DNA of 64,000 bases from the NCBI GenBank assembly GCA_034440575.1, contig JAOTOL010001648.1:1676001-1740000 (forward strand), written 5' to 3'. The notes under the pieces are model-generated. The model was not told where the DNA came from. It ran no database searches and saw only the letters and a list, made by a program, of their open reading frames with translations. This DNA is from Imbricaverruca yamaguchii (taxonomy: Eukaryota; Arthropoda; Thecostraca; Neoverrucidae). This document shows, one piece after another, positions 11,613-21,680 of the stretch (positions are counted from its first letter, which is position 1; every line of letters begins with the position of its first letter). The position numbers and the translations under genes were made by a program.

Positions 11613-12405
11613 CCAGATGCTAAATCCCATAATTCGTAGCATACGTCATTGATGACGCTTTTTAGGTCATGTATTTCCATGCTTCAGCCTGAAGGGTGCC
11701 TCCAGTTGAAATACTCACATTACAGGACAATTCTCATGTGGCTTCCCTTGTTGTATATTTACACTATAATAGTATCAGCAGATAAATTCAAAGTTGTATT
11801 CACCTGAAAAGTAAACATTAAGATTTGCAGATGGTGTGTCACTCCTTAGGTTTCTGGTCGATTTTAGAAACACCTTCCAATTTCGCCTCTGGAGGCGCCT
11901 GTCATGGTTGCGAAATAAAAAATTAGGTTCGAAATCAGAAAGGAAGCACAGGGAAAATCATTGTAATTCACACTTCTCTCACAGAGGCATAGGCAACGGC
12001 AGGCGAAAACTACCAGATAGCGGATACGTCTTCCCCTTGCAGGAATGCGGTTGGTGGTTCCTTCCCTCTACTCGGCAAAATGGACTGCTCATTTCGCTAC
12101 CGCCTCCTCCCAAAGAAGAACTGTGTTCGCTTAAATGCGAGCGCGTCATGTGATATCTGCATGGATTCCGCATGACCCGCGAATGACCTCTTCGCGACCT
12201 CTCGCATCCATCCATCACATCTGCATCCTCTGCGTGTCCTTTCCGCAACCTCTGTGTCACCTGGCGGACAACGTTTCGGCCTCCGCGTCACCCCGCCTGC
12301 CACACGTGACCTCACACCACCCCACCCCTGCCACACGTGACCTCGCGTCAGGTGTGGGACGCGACGACCCGGCGTGACCTGCGTGTGCCCCTCGCGCCGC
12401 CGCAG

Positions 12406-12605
12406 GCTACGGCAACATGGCGCCGCGCACCACGGCCGGCCGGCTGTTCTGCTGTCTGTTCGCCATGATCGGCATCCCGCTGACGCTGTCGGTGATTGCC
12501 GACCTGGGCGCGCTGTTCGCCACCTCCGTGTCGGCGCTCTACGTCAAGCTGAAGCGGCGCTACACGGCCGCCGACGTTTCGCGCTCCGGCCTCACCGAGC
12601 GACAG
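12406..12605 (+). CDS. K2P channel exon A: pore-1 filter end, M2
   Basis: The acceptor CGCCGCCGCAG precedes two bases that complete a glycine codon, then [14 protein letters not shown]. The filter GYGN is followed by the M2 helix ([20 protein letters not shown] and on to about residue 44) and a basic cytoplasmic loop (KLKRRYT...GLTERQ). The donor is GACAG/GTACGG, phase 0. Codons are strongly GC-ending. The frame remains open through the following minisatellite to 12818, so use of a later donor would not meet an immediate stop. Confidence 0.95.
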
Positions 12606-15600
12606 GTACGGCCGGCCGAGGGACGGCGAGACACCGCCGAGGGACGGGTACGGCGGACCGAGGACGGCGAGACACCGCCGAGGGACGGGTACGGCGGGCC
12701 GAGGGACGGCGAGACACCGCCGAGGGACAGGTACGGCGGGCCGAGGGACGGCGAGACACCGCCGAGGGACAGGTACGGCGGGCCGAGGGACGGCGAGACA
12801 CCGCCGAGGGACGGGTAAGGCGGGCCGAGGGACGGGTACGGCCGGCCGAGAGACGGCGAGACACCGCCGAGGGACGGGTAAGGCGGGCCGAGGGACGGCG
12901 AGACACCGCCGAGGGACGGGTACGGCCGACCGAGGGACGGCGAGACACCGCCGAGGGACGGGTACGGCGGACCGAGGACGGCGAGACACCGCCGAGGACG
13001 GGTACGGCGGGCCGAGGGACGGCGAGACACCGCCGAGGGACAGGTACGGCGGGCCGAGGACGGCGAGACACCGCCGAGGGACGGGTACGGCGGACCGAGG
13101 ACGGCGAGACACCGCCGAGGAACGGGTACGGCGGGCCGAGGGACGGCGAGACACCGCCGAGGGACAGGTACGGCGGGCCGATGGACGGCGAGACACCGCC
13201 GAGGGACAGGTACGGCGGGCCGAGGGACGGCGAGACACCGCCGAGGGACAGGTACGGCGGGCCGAGGGACGGCAAGGCACCGCCGAGGGACGGGTACGGC
13301 GGGCCGAGGGACGGCGAGACACCGCCGAGGGACAGGTACGGCGGGCCGAGGACGGCAAGACACCGCCAGGACGACGGGACGGCGAGACACCGCCGAGGGA
13401 CGGGTAAGGCGGACCGAGGGACGGGTACGGCCGGCCGAGGGACGGCGAGACACCGCCGAGGGACGGGTACGGCGGGCCGAGGGACGGCGAGACACCGCCG
13501 AGGGACGGGTACGGCGGGCCGAGGGACGGCGAGACACCGCCGAGGGACGGGTACGGCGGGCCGAGGGACGGCGAGACACCGCCGAGGGACGGGTACGGCG
13601 GGCCGAGGGACGGCGAAACACCGCCGAGGGACAGGAACGGCGGGCCGAGGGACGGCGAGACACCGCCGAGGGACGGGTACGGCGGGCCGAGGGACGGCGA
13701 GACACCGCCGAGGGACGGGTAAGGCGGGCCGAGGGACGACGAGACACCGCCGAGGGACGGGTAAGGCGGGCCGAGGGACGGGTAAGGCGGCTTGTAGGCG
13801 CGCCAATACCCCACTGAGGAACTGGTAAGGCAGACTGAAGGGGCCTCAAGACTCCGTCGAAGGACAAGTAAGGATGACTGAAGGAGCATTAAGACCCCGC
13901 CGATGAACAGTTGGGTAGTTAGGTTGTTAGTTTGTTAGTTATTTAGACAAAATCCTTTTAAGCGATTGGTAGGACAGGCTGAAGGGACATCAACGGGATT
14001 ACTCCGAGCAGCAGACAAGGCAGCCTGAATAGGTGTTCACGGGCTCGCTCTGAGCGACAGATACGACAGGCTGGTGGGACATAGACGGCATCCCACTGCA
14101 CAGGCTGTATGTCAGGCTGAATGGATGTCGACGGCATCCCACTGCGCAAAATGTAAAACAGGCTGAAGATTCGCCCGCGAGATGGCGCCGAACGGCACAT
14201 ACGATTAGCTGAAAGGCCGGCCTTGAAGTACCGTTCTGTGGGTATTAGGTGATTGTATATGCCGAATTCGTCTACAGCTGTGTTGCCCATATCGACTTCG
14301 TCTACACCTTTAACGGGGCACGCACATACACTATGTTTTTGTGCATTCCAATGCATGCATGTGGCAAGTACTGGGCCCCAATGGTGCAGTATCAGACGTC
14401 GGCTACTATGAGACAACGCCAGAAAATCACATCCGAGTTTGGGAACAGAGAAAGAAGCAGGAGGTCACGCTCTCCTTATAATGTTGTCGAATCCTAACAA
14501 TGAACTATTTGGTGTTGTCTGAAACAAAATTGGTCCAAAAACCTGCTATGACTCCCCATTCTTTTAAGCCGCTCCTATGCTCGTTGTAGACAGACCTCAA
14601 GCCCAAGCCACTGACACATCCGGTACTACATAGACAGCAAGTGCGTGCAAACATTAGGGTCGACCATTATCAGTTGATTGGTTTGCTGTCGTTTCAGAGA
14701 TAAGCCTAACGCCGGTGGTCAATGTTTCGGCCCTGATGTCACAGGAGCGGCTCTGTTGCTATCGCCGTCACTACTGAGCTCTGGCTATTGCTTCCGCTTG
14801 TTTACGGCTATTTCAGGAATGAGCCTTGACTGTGGTGGTAGACATAGAGTCACTGGTTGACTGTTGTTTCAGAAACGAGCCTTGACTGTGTTGGTGGCTA
14901 TAGTGTCGCTGGTTGACTGTTGTTTCAGGAACGAGCCTTGACTGTGTTGGTGGCTATAGTGTCACTGGTTGACTGTTGTTTCAGGAACGAGCCTTGACTG
15001 TGTTGGTGGCTATGGTGTCACTGGTTGACTGTTGTTTCAGAAACGAGCCTTGACTGTGTTGGTGGCTATAGTGTCGCTGGTTGACTGTTGTTTCAGGAAC
15101 GAGCCTTGACTGTGTTGGTGGCTATAGCGTCGCTGGTTTTGTACATCGCAGTGGGAGGTGGCCTCTTTCTGCTTTGGGAGAACTGGACGTTCCTCGAATC
15201 GTTCTACTTCTGCTTTATCACCATGACAACGATTGGCTTCGGGGACTTTGTGCCACGTGAGTGTGTGGATTTTCTTTCTTGTTCTGTTCTTGCTGCACTG
15301 GTGGCATAATAACTTGCAGGTGTAATTACGATTGCACTTTCGGTTGCAAATATACAAATATTGCGCAGAGTATATTGCACTTTCGGCTGTCGGTGGGGTG
15401 GGAGAATAGCTATAATTGGGACTTGTGTGACGAAGATGCCGGAGAATGTGCATCTACTGTGCACGCCGTCCACACATTAAATCATCGTCAATAATTGGAT
15501 GTATGCCTGGTTCGTAGTTCAAAGTGAGTCAATCAGCGAGAATTGGATTACGTCGTACAAATGTGTCGGCTCCAGATGTGAAGAAGCCAATCATCTTCGC

Positions 15601-18066
15601 TAGTCAAAACCGATGAATATGAAGCAGGATTTAGCGTGTCAATCTCTCACCATGTTGGGATGTGTGTGCAGCTTCAGACTACGTTCGTCAGTCAGTCGCC
15701 GGCCACTGGCTGTGGCATGTGGATGCACCGGCGGTAAAGACATTGCCGCTCACTGCGCCACAGGATATTCCTAGACACCCATCGCATACATTTGTGGAGC
15801 AGCCATGCGTACACGATGTTGTAACAATCAGCTGATAGTTCGTGTGTTTTGCTGCTGACGTCATCCGTAGTCATAGACATAAAGACATAAAGACATAAAA
15901 TATTAGTGAACAATGAGCCACAAGGGCCCTTCTTGGTTGCACTCTGTACACTGAACCAGTTGCCCACCAAATCTGTCAATCAGCCCTCCCTGTAATACTG
16001 AAAAGAAGCCCTCTATTTTATAATGATTGTCTATGCTGTTTTTAAAGATGTTCAATGTGCTGCTACTGACAATGTTTTCTGAGTGGTTCCATTTCTACTA
16101 CCCTGTTTCCTTCACCTGACTTGACCTACAAGGCAACTGTGCGATATGCACGCATGCCCTCCACCTATTCTACGGCCTGGTTAGTCCGGTTTTTGCAGTT
16201 ATACTTACTCTATTCCGTCTTGTTTTGAACTGGCTCGACGCAGTCGAACCTGGCCTTGCCTGGCCAAACCAAACCAAGAGCACCAGATAATGACATGGAT
16301 GCGGCGGTGGTGGGACGGAATGTGGTCGCGAACACATCGTCCTGATCTGTCCGGGCTTGTGCCGGCCTGACCTGACCCAGCTTGTGCAGCCCTGACCTGA
16401 CCCGGCTTGTGCAGGCCTGACCTGACCCGGCTTGTGCCGGCCTGACCTGTCCGGGCTTGTGCCGGCCTGACCTGTCCGGGCTTGTGCCGGCCTGACCTGA
16501 CCCGGCTTGTGCCGGCCTGACCTGACCCGGCTCGACAGAGAATGCCGAGTACATGCTGGTGTGCACGCTGTACATTCTGGTGGGCCTGGCGCTCACCACC
16601 ACCATCATCGAGATCGTGCGGCGCCAGTACGCCCAGTCGTGGCAGCAGATGAAGATGCTGTCCACCCGGATACAGGTGCGAACTTGGGAGGGGTGCTGGT
16701 GGGGACATCGGGACGGGGACAGGTGGAGACGCAGGGGTAGTGTACAGGTGGGAACTTGGGAGAGGGCACAGGTGGAAATGTTGGGATGGGGACAGGTGGA
16801 GACGCTGGAATAGCGCACAGGTGAGTGTCGTCCAGGAAACAAGTAGGTATTCGGGATATTGGATTGGTGGGAGTGTCGAGGTGAGGACCTGGAGGGTAGG
16901 TGTGAAATATAGGATAGGTGGGAGTGTCGAGGTATGGCACATGTGGGAATGTCGGGTAACGTACACGTGGGAATACTTGGATGGGAACAAAATGGGGTCA
17001 AGATTGAGTACAAGGAGGAATGTTGGAATATGGTACAGGTGGAAATGTTGGCATACGATGCAGGAGATAATGTCGAGATTGGATACGTTTTGGAGTGGTT
17101 AATTTAATTTTAAAAAATTAATCCGAATTGTTGCTGGGGTGGCTTCAGGAACCAGGGTTTTATTGCTAAGCAGAGCTTGTTGCGTGAACCCTGGCCCGAC
17201 CACCCGATCCACGAATTCCGGTTCAACGGCAGAATTTTGATCGAAAGTTTAACGTGCCGTCAATGCACCGACACGGCCGCTCGGTAGCTCGTCCCCGGTC
17301 TTATTGGGCCAGCTGCCAATTGACACTCCCGGCCGGGGGCTAAATGCGAGCGCGCGAAGCGACTCGAACCCTGTGTTGCCAGGACAGGGGAGACCAGTGC
17401 AGGCCAGCGCTCTAACCAACTGAGCTACCGGGGCGGCAAAGATTGTAATCGTATTTAATTGTAATTGTAGAAATTGTACGTTCAGAGTGGTTTCTTCGCC
17501 ACCGCTCCATTGTTATCACGATGTGAGTCGCAATGTTGAAAGCCGTCGCTGTGTTAATGCTTAAGTGTGTAGGAGCGTCGGCATAACATAGTCGCCGTGA
17601 TTGCATCCGCACAAGCCAACCCAGCCGCTCGCTGAATACATAAAATCAAATCAAATCGCGTGGAAATGCGAACAATGTATCTTCCTTTCCTGGTAAAATT
17701 AAGACCGGTGATTAAGGTGATTGATGAAAACGTAAATTACAAACTCGAGGCAATATGAGTGTTTCGATACTAATGCAATATGAGTGGAAGCGTGTTTCGA
17801 TACTAATGTGGTGATGTCGTAAGTCCGAACTGTGCTGGAGCTCGAAATGAAGCTGACTTGCATATGACCTGGCTGATGACAGAATAGAAGCAGTAGCTGT
17901 GTGCGCGCCTATGTGGTTTGAGGTGCACTGACAGAAACATAGGATTGCTAGTGAAGAATGAAGGGACCAGAACCATCCTATCCCGTGGTGCTAATGGATA
18001 AAATCTCAAGGTATGCGGAAGGGTTTGGGAGCATAGTCAACTGCCCACTGTGTCATATACAAATGC

Positions 18067-18134
<68 letters not shown>

Positions 18135-20607
18135 ATACCTTTCCCTATGTGAAACACTCAACGTTGTAACTGCAGGGTTAAGCTCAATTTTGCTTCCTGA
18201 ATACGTCGATCAAATTTCAATATTGCACTTAGTTGAACTATGCCACAATATTATTGAAGCTGTGACACAAATAGCATCAGTATTTGTTATTTAACTATAG
18301 TTATTAAACGAGTAATGGGTGTGTTTCATGCATGCTCTGAACGTTTCCGTATTTTGACACATGGCAGTTATATAATACAGCTTTGCACCGGACATTCTGC
18401 GGGTCGTTTTACCGAACACAGGCGGGAGGCCTGGTGGATCTGCCACTTGCAAATGTGCATGCTTCCGCGGAATCTATCGCCACGCCTCGGTCAACTGGAG
18501 TGGGATGCCTTTATCGATCGCCATGCGCGTCTAATGGGCTTTAGCGAGCCTTAAGCGAGATTTATACTCCGAGCCACGTCAGGCTCCGATTTATTTCAGT
18601 TGGCGATTGGAGGCCGTTGACAAAAATGCGGTCGATCGATGTCATCGGTGACCTATGGTGACTTCGGCTGCTATTTCCCTCGAGTCTGGACTGACCTTGC
18701 GGCAGTTTTGTTCGTCCCGTTCAAGTGTGCCACTGGCAAACTGTGCCGACTCATGGCACGATTTTCATTGCATTTGCTCAATGTTTCAGGTGTAAAATGA
18801 AACATTTACTTCATTTTCTTAGCCTCGCTGCTTTTTACGGTGTCATTTTTTGCCGTTGGACAGCTGGTGCCTCCTTAATCTGTTTTTCATAAAGAAACTT
18901 TGCATGTTCGTGCCTGTGATCGATGAGTTTCAATATCATTCATAACTCGACTCCTCCCAATTACGTCCGCACCCTTCTCCGTTGTTAATATTTCTAGCTT
19001 AACATCCTGACATTGGCCGTTTTGACACAATGCCTGCACAATCAACTCACATGTCTCCAGCTGCAGTGTGTGGGATCACCAGAACCTCTCAGGCTTGCCA
19101 GTTCAGTATCTGAGAAAGCTGGCAGGGAGAGTTGAGCCGGGTCAGAATCTCGTCACGTGATCTGTGGAACCGCCGACGAACGGTCAATAAGAAAGATATT
19201 GAGAGAGAGAAAGAGATTGAGAGAGAGAAAGAGATTGAGAGAGAGAAATAAATAGAGAGAGGAGAAAAGTGGAGAGTGAGAGTGAGAGAGAGAGTGAGAG
19301 GAAGTGAGAGAGAGGGAGGAGAAAGAGTTAGAGAGAGAATGAGAAAGAGAGGTGTCTGATATGAACTGATCACTCACACTCTGATGACGACCAACCTGGG
19401 GAGGCGCAGACTCAGCCGGTTGTTCCCAATCTCTTTGGTGCAAATTAACTTTTATAGTTCACAGTTTCTGTCAGCGCTTATGTAAATTTATGGTTATAGC
19501 AAGCTTCTGATACCCTATTACATTCGAACCCGAATATCCTTTTTGCAAACGCATACACATTCCTCTTACAGGACCTTTACTTTACTCTCCTGCAACATCG
19601 ATGTCGCTACCAATCTGACAGAGTGGGTCTACTCCGATAACGGGAAGTGATATTCCCGGCACGGAATCATATGCTCACCTGGAATGGTGCAATCTAGCGG
19701 TTTGGCTGTATGTCTGCCTCTGTCGCCAATATGTTGTCTCGCCGTCTGTCTCTGACCAGCATATTATCTCACCATATGCTTCCGATCAGGATGTTGTCTC
19801 ACCATCTGTCTCTGACCATGACCAGCTTTTTGTTTCATCGTCTGTCTCTCACGATCGTGTTGTCTTCAATCCGTTCATCATCAGTACGTTGTCTCACCAT
19901 CTATCTCTCACCAGTATGTTGTGTCATCATCCGTCTCTCACCACTGTGTTGCCTACCAGCTGTCTCTCACTACTGTATTGTCTACCATCCGTCCCTCATC
20001 AATTTGTCGTCTACGATCTGTCTCTCACCATTGTATTGTCTGGCATCCGTCTCTCGCCAGGGTGTTGTCTCACCATCGGTATCTCACTAGTTTGTTGTCT
20101 AACATATGTCCCTCACCAGTATGATATCGTCCATCGTCTGCCTCTGGCCCGGGTGTTTCCTCACCGTCTTTACCCGACCAGTGTGTCGTCTTACCGTCTG
20201 TCTCTGACCAGTGTGTTATCTCACCGTCTGTACCTGACCAGAGTGTGTCTCACCGTCTTTACCTGACCAGCGTTTGGTCTCACCGTCTGTCTCTGACCAG
20301 TGTGTATCACCGTCTGTCTCTGACCAGAGTGTGTCCTACCGTCTGTTTCTGACCAGTGTGTTGTCTCACCACCCGTGATCGCGACCAGAGCCTCTCGGGT
20401 CCGCTGGCGGAGCACCTGAAGAAGCTGGGCGAGCACGGCCACGGCGTCACCATCGACGTCGACCTGGTGCGCGAGCTCAAGGAGCTGCGCAAGACCATGG
20501 CGACTGTCAAGCTGAAGGACAGCCTCGGCTGGGACGACACCGAGCTGGACGCCCTCCGGCCGTCCACGCCCGTTCTGCAGATCGTCATATACGAGAGCAA
20601 CGTCTGA
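12406..20607 (+). CDS. Two-pore-domain (K2P) potassium channel, TWK-7-like, 5' end missing
   Basis: Four exons join to 237 residues and a stop: 12406-12605, 15097-15256, 16539-16675 and 20389-20607. Phases agree at every junction (0, 1 and 0), and all introns are GT-AG. The product carries the end of the first selectivity filter (GYGN), M2, M3, a complete second pore with [11 protein letters not shown]4 ending in the [13 protein letters not shown] helix, and a cytoplasmic tail. K2P channels form dimeric plasma-membrane background K+ channels that set the resting potential. The M4 and tail segments ([29 protein letters not shown]) match what I recall of arthropod and nematode TWK-7-type channels. 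N-terminus, M1 and the start of pore 1 are absent and presumably lie upstream of the window. The C-terminus ESNV fits a class I PDZ ligand. Confidence 0.95.
12602..13800. repeat. 42-bp GC-rich minisatellite seeded on the K2P exon A donor
   Basis: About 28 units of roughly 42 bases, GGTACGGCGGGCCGAGGGAC then GGCGAGACACCGCCGAGGGACA. It begins exactly at the exon A splice donor, and many units restore GGGACAGGTACGG (for example 12724-12736), that is CAG/GTACGG donor-like sites. Single-base deletions shift the frame between units. The three-divisible, stop-poor unit generates reading frames of 484 codons (+) and 513, 435 and 404 codons (-) that I regard as spurious. Confidence 0.95.
13801..14230. 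repeat. Decayed continuation of the donor-site array
   Basis: Diverged repeats of about 50-60 bases with phrases such as GACAGGCTGAAGGGACATCA and GAGCGACAGATACGACAGGC. The latter resembles the exon A end GAGCGACAGGTACGG with an A for G at the donor. This suggests old, mutated relatives of the neighbouring array. Confidence 0.55.
14231..14690. other. Intron sequence, nothing recognised
   Basis: Unique intronic DNA between the decayed array and the first acceptor-type repeats. No exon or regulatory element identified. Confidence 0.45.
14817..15096. repeat. Five 56-bp copies of the K2P exon B acceptor plus exon start
   Basis: Copies start at 14817, 14873, 14929, 14985 and 15041, and the real exon begins at 15097, exactly the next period. 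Each unit contains GAACGAGCCTTGACTGTGTT, GGTGGCTATAGTGTC and the acceptor TTGACTGTTGTTTCAG. It therefore duplicates about the first 40 bases of the exon together with its 3' splice site. Two more diverged relatives lie upstream (TCGTTTCAGAGATAAGCCTA near 14690). Because 56 is not a multiple of three, splicing to an upstream copy would shift the frame into TGA within one unit. Confidence 0.97.
15097..15256 (+). CDS. K2P channel exon B: M3 and second pore
   Basis: Starts after TTGTTTCAG with [20 protein letters not shown] (M3), continues [20 protein letters not shown] (pore helix) and [13 protein letters not shown] (second selectivity filter GFG). One leftover base, then the donor CCAC/GTGAGT. 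The GFGD filter is standard for pore 2 of K2P channels. Only this last copy of the repeated acceptor gives an open frame into the pore. Confidence 0.96.
15257..16328. other. Intron, nothing further recognised
   Basis: About 1.07 kb of intron between exon B and the repeat before exon C. No additional exon or RNA gene seen. A TGACGTCA octamer lies near 15853. Confidence 0.5.
16329..16538. repeat. 25-bp minisatellite ending at the exon C acceptor
   Basis: About eight units of CCTGACCTGACCCGGCTTGT followed by GCCGG. The last unit is altered to CGGCTCGACAG, which is the splice acceptor. Pyrimidine-rich units upstream may act as an extended polypyrimidine or branch region. Confidence 0.9.
16539..16675 (+). 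CDS. K2P channel exon C: M4
   Basis: Two bases complete a glutamine codon (VPQ), then [20 protein letters not shown] and [20 protein letters not shown], ending STRIQ at the donor ATACAG/GTGCGA, phase 0. This is the M4 inner helix and the proximal C-terminal region, with the basic and aromatic junction typical of TWK-7-like channels. Confidence 0.95.
16676..17090. repeat. Diverged ~22-30-bp minisatellite following the exon C donor
   Basis: Units resemble GTACAGGTGGGAACTTGGGA and GACAGGTGGAGACGC. They reproduce the donor environment TACAGGTGCGAACTTGG, so CAG/GTG sites recur along about 400 bases. Divergence increases to the right. Confidence 0.8.
17105..17436 (-). mobile_element. tRNA-derived SINE
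   Basis: The 5' head on the minus strand reads GCCCCGGTAGCTCAGTTGGT with an A box (TAGCTCAGTTGG, about 17416-17427) and, 50 bases on, GGTTCGAGTC (17361-17370) as the B box. A tRNA-unrelated body of some 230 bases follows, with GTGCATTGACGGCACGTTAA, and ends in an AT-rich tail near 17110. The clean promoter boxes suggest a fairly young copy. It lies in the K2P intron in antisense orientation. Confidence 0.8.
17437..18069. other. Intron, nothing recognised
   Basis: No exon, RNA gene or element recognised. A short internal echo around ATACTAATG (17768 and 17801) is the only repetition noticed. Confidence 0.45.
18070..18132. repeat. (TA)n microsatellite
   Basis: About 60 bases of uninterrupted alternating T and A within the K2P intron. 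Confidence 0.97.
18133..19196. other. Intron, nothing recognised
   Basis: About 1 kb of unique intronic sequence without convincing exons or repeats. Confidence 0.45.
19197..19352. repeat. Imperfect (GA)n purine tract
   Basis: Runs of GAGAGAGAAAGAGATTGA-type repeats over 150 bases, almost pure purine on the + strand. Confidence 0.95.
19700..20388. repeat. ~30-bp pyrimidine-rich minisatellite ending at the exon D acceptor
   Basis: More than twenty diverged units of the type GTTGTCTCACCGTCTGTCTC then TGACCAGTGT. Almost every unit is a pyrimidine tract followed by CCAG, i.e. a consensus-like 3' splice site. The genuine acceptor GATCGCGACCAG at 20377-20388 is the last and modified unit. Confidence 0.92.
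20389..20607 (+). CDS. K2P channel exon D: C-terminal tail and stop
   Basis: Encodes 72 residues, [20 protein letters not shown] through [20 protein letters not shown] to the C-terminus QIVIYESNV, then TGA. The tail is cytoplasmic, with a probable amphipathic or coiled segment (residues about 25-45 of the exon, Leu/Glu/Lys-rich). The last four residues ESNV have Ser at -2 and Val at 0, matching a class I PDZ-binding consensus. GC-ending codons match the other exons. Confidence 0.95.
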   Translation, partial: SLSGPLAEHLKKLGEHGHGVTIDVDLVRELKELRKTMATVKLKDSLGWDDTELDALRPSTPVLQIVIYESNV

Positions 20608-21680
20608 CCCCATGGGTCGCCGCAGATAGGAAGTGGTGTGACCTGCTGGCCGCTCCGTGTGGGAGTGATCTGCAGCCCAGCCAGCTGGATCTCGTTTGTG
20701 AGACTGTCTAAATGGAGTTGTCCCCTCAAATGATGGACTGTTGGCCCTATTTGTAATTCCGTCATCGTCTGGAGATTTATTGTATGACGGGAGGACGTAT
20801 GGCGTGGCACAAAAGGGCAGCTGCTGCCACCATGTCCCAGGAGAACCATTTGTCGCCAGGAGTACGCCGCAGACGTGAACAGGGGTTGAGAATGTGGCCA
20901 CAGGGTGTGCGAAACAGAGTGAGCCATCTGGGAGATCGGGAGATCAGAAAGTTGTTTGCCGTATGAAAGCTCTTCGAGGATCAGGTGCGAATGTGGATGT
21001 TGATGGTGTTTGTTCGGTCGCCTCAGAGGTGAGATAGATGTTATCTGCTCCTCGTCGGGGACGATATCAACAAGTGCAGTTGCTGAAGTCGTGTCAGGCG
21101 CGTACCCGCGGAGGGGGGGGGGCGGCGCTGTTCAAGCGTGGCGGCCAGTGCCGGCACTGGTGTCACCACGTCTGTTTCCCATCCGTTTCCGCTTGCGCGA
21201 GGGGCGCCTATGACCAGCCTGGCGTGGGAGGCGCCGTCGCTCGCTCAAGTCGACCACGTGCGCACGCTGTTTGTGTTATTGATGAGTGGTCCACGCTGTA
21301 ATTGGTGTCTGCTCGCCGACGTCGGTGGAAAGCGCCTGGGTGCGGTCGGTAGGCGGCGGGTGGGTGTGGGTGCGATTCGGAGAGATGCACGAGACGTGAC
21401 GGTCAGCCCACCTCAAGTGCTTTCACCAACAAGCTACAGTGTTTCAATCCAAATTGGAATACACTGTATCGGTCATGCTTGCGAATTGTCCTGCATACTT
21501 GTGCTGCGGTGGCGGCTGGATTGGCACCTGCAAGGGTGTATTTGAATCATAGCAAAGAACGCCACGGAAAGCTTACTTGGACAAAATATTAGGTAACTAC
21601 ATAAATTAAGGCAACAAACCACAGCAGGGTCAATTGTGACTAACGTTTTCACTGAATAAAAATGAAGCGCGAATGCAGTT
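20608..21680 (+). other. Presumed 3' UTR and flank of the K2P gene
   Basis: No further coding sequence follows the stop. The first canonical AATAAA I noticed downstream is at 21655-21660 (ACTGAATAAA), which would give a 3' UTR of about 1.05 kb. A G-run lies at 21113. The cleavage site cannot be defined from sequence alone. Confidence 0.4.
21655..21660 (+). terminator. Candidate poly(A) signal AATAAA for the K2P gene
   Basis: Canonical hexamer about 1.05 kb after the channel stop codon. Single hexamers occur by chance in AT-rich DNA, so support is modest. Confidence 0.3.

Noticed and set aside
1..12405. Search for the K2P exon with M1 and the start of pore 1
   Set aside because: No ...TTIG with a following donor in phase 1 was found upstream of 12406, so the exon was left out rather than guessed.
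12348..13889. Reading frames of 513 (-), 484 (+), 435 (-) and 404 (-) codons
   Set aside because: They run through a 42-bp GC-rich minisatellite whose period is a multiple of three. Open frames on both strands at once are expected from such a repeat, and the peptides are pure repeats.
17341..17436. Functional tRNA gene on the minus strand
   Set aside because: Promoter boxes are good, but the sequence continues into a long non-tRNA body with an AT-rich tail and the acceptor stem does not close; a SINE is the better call.
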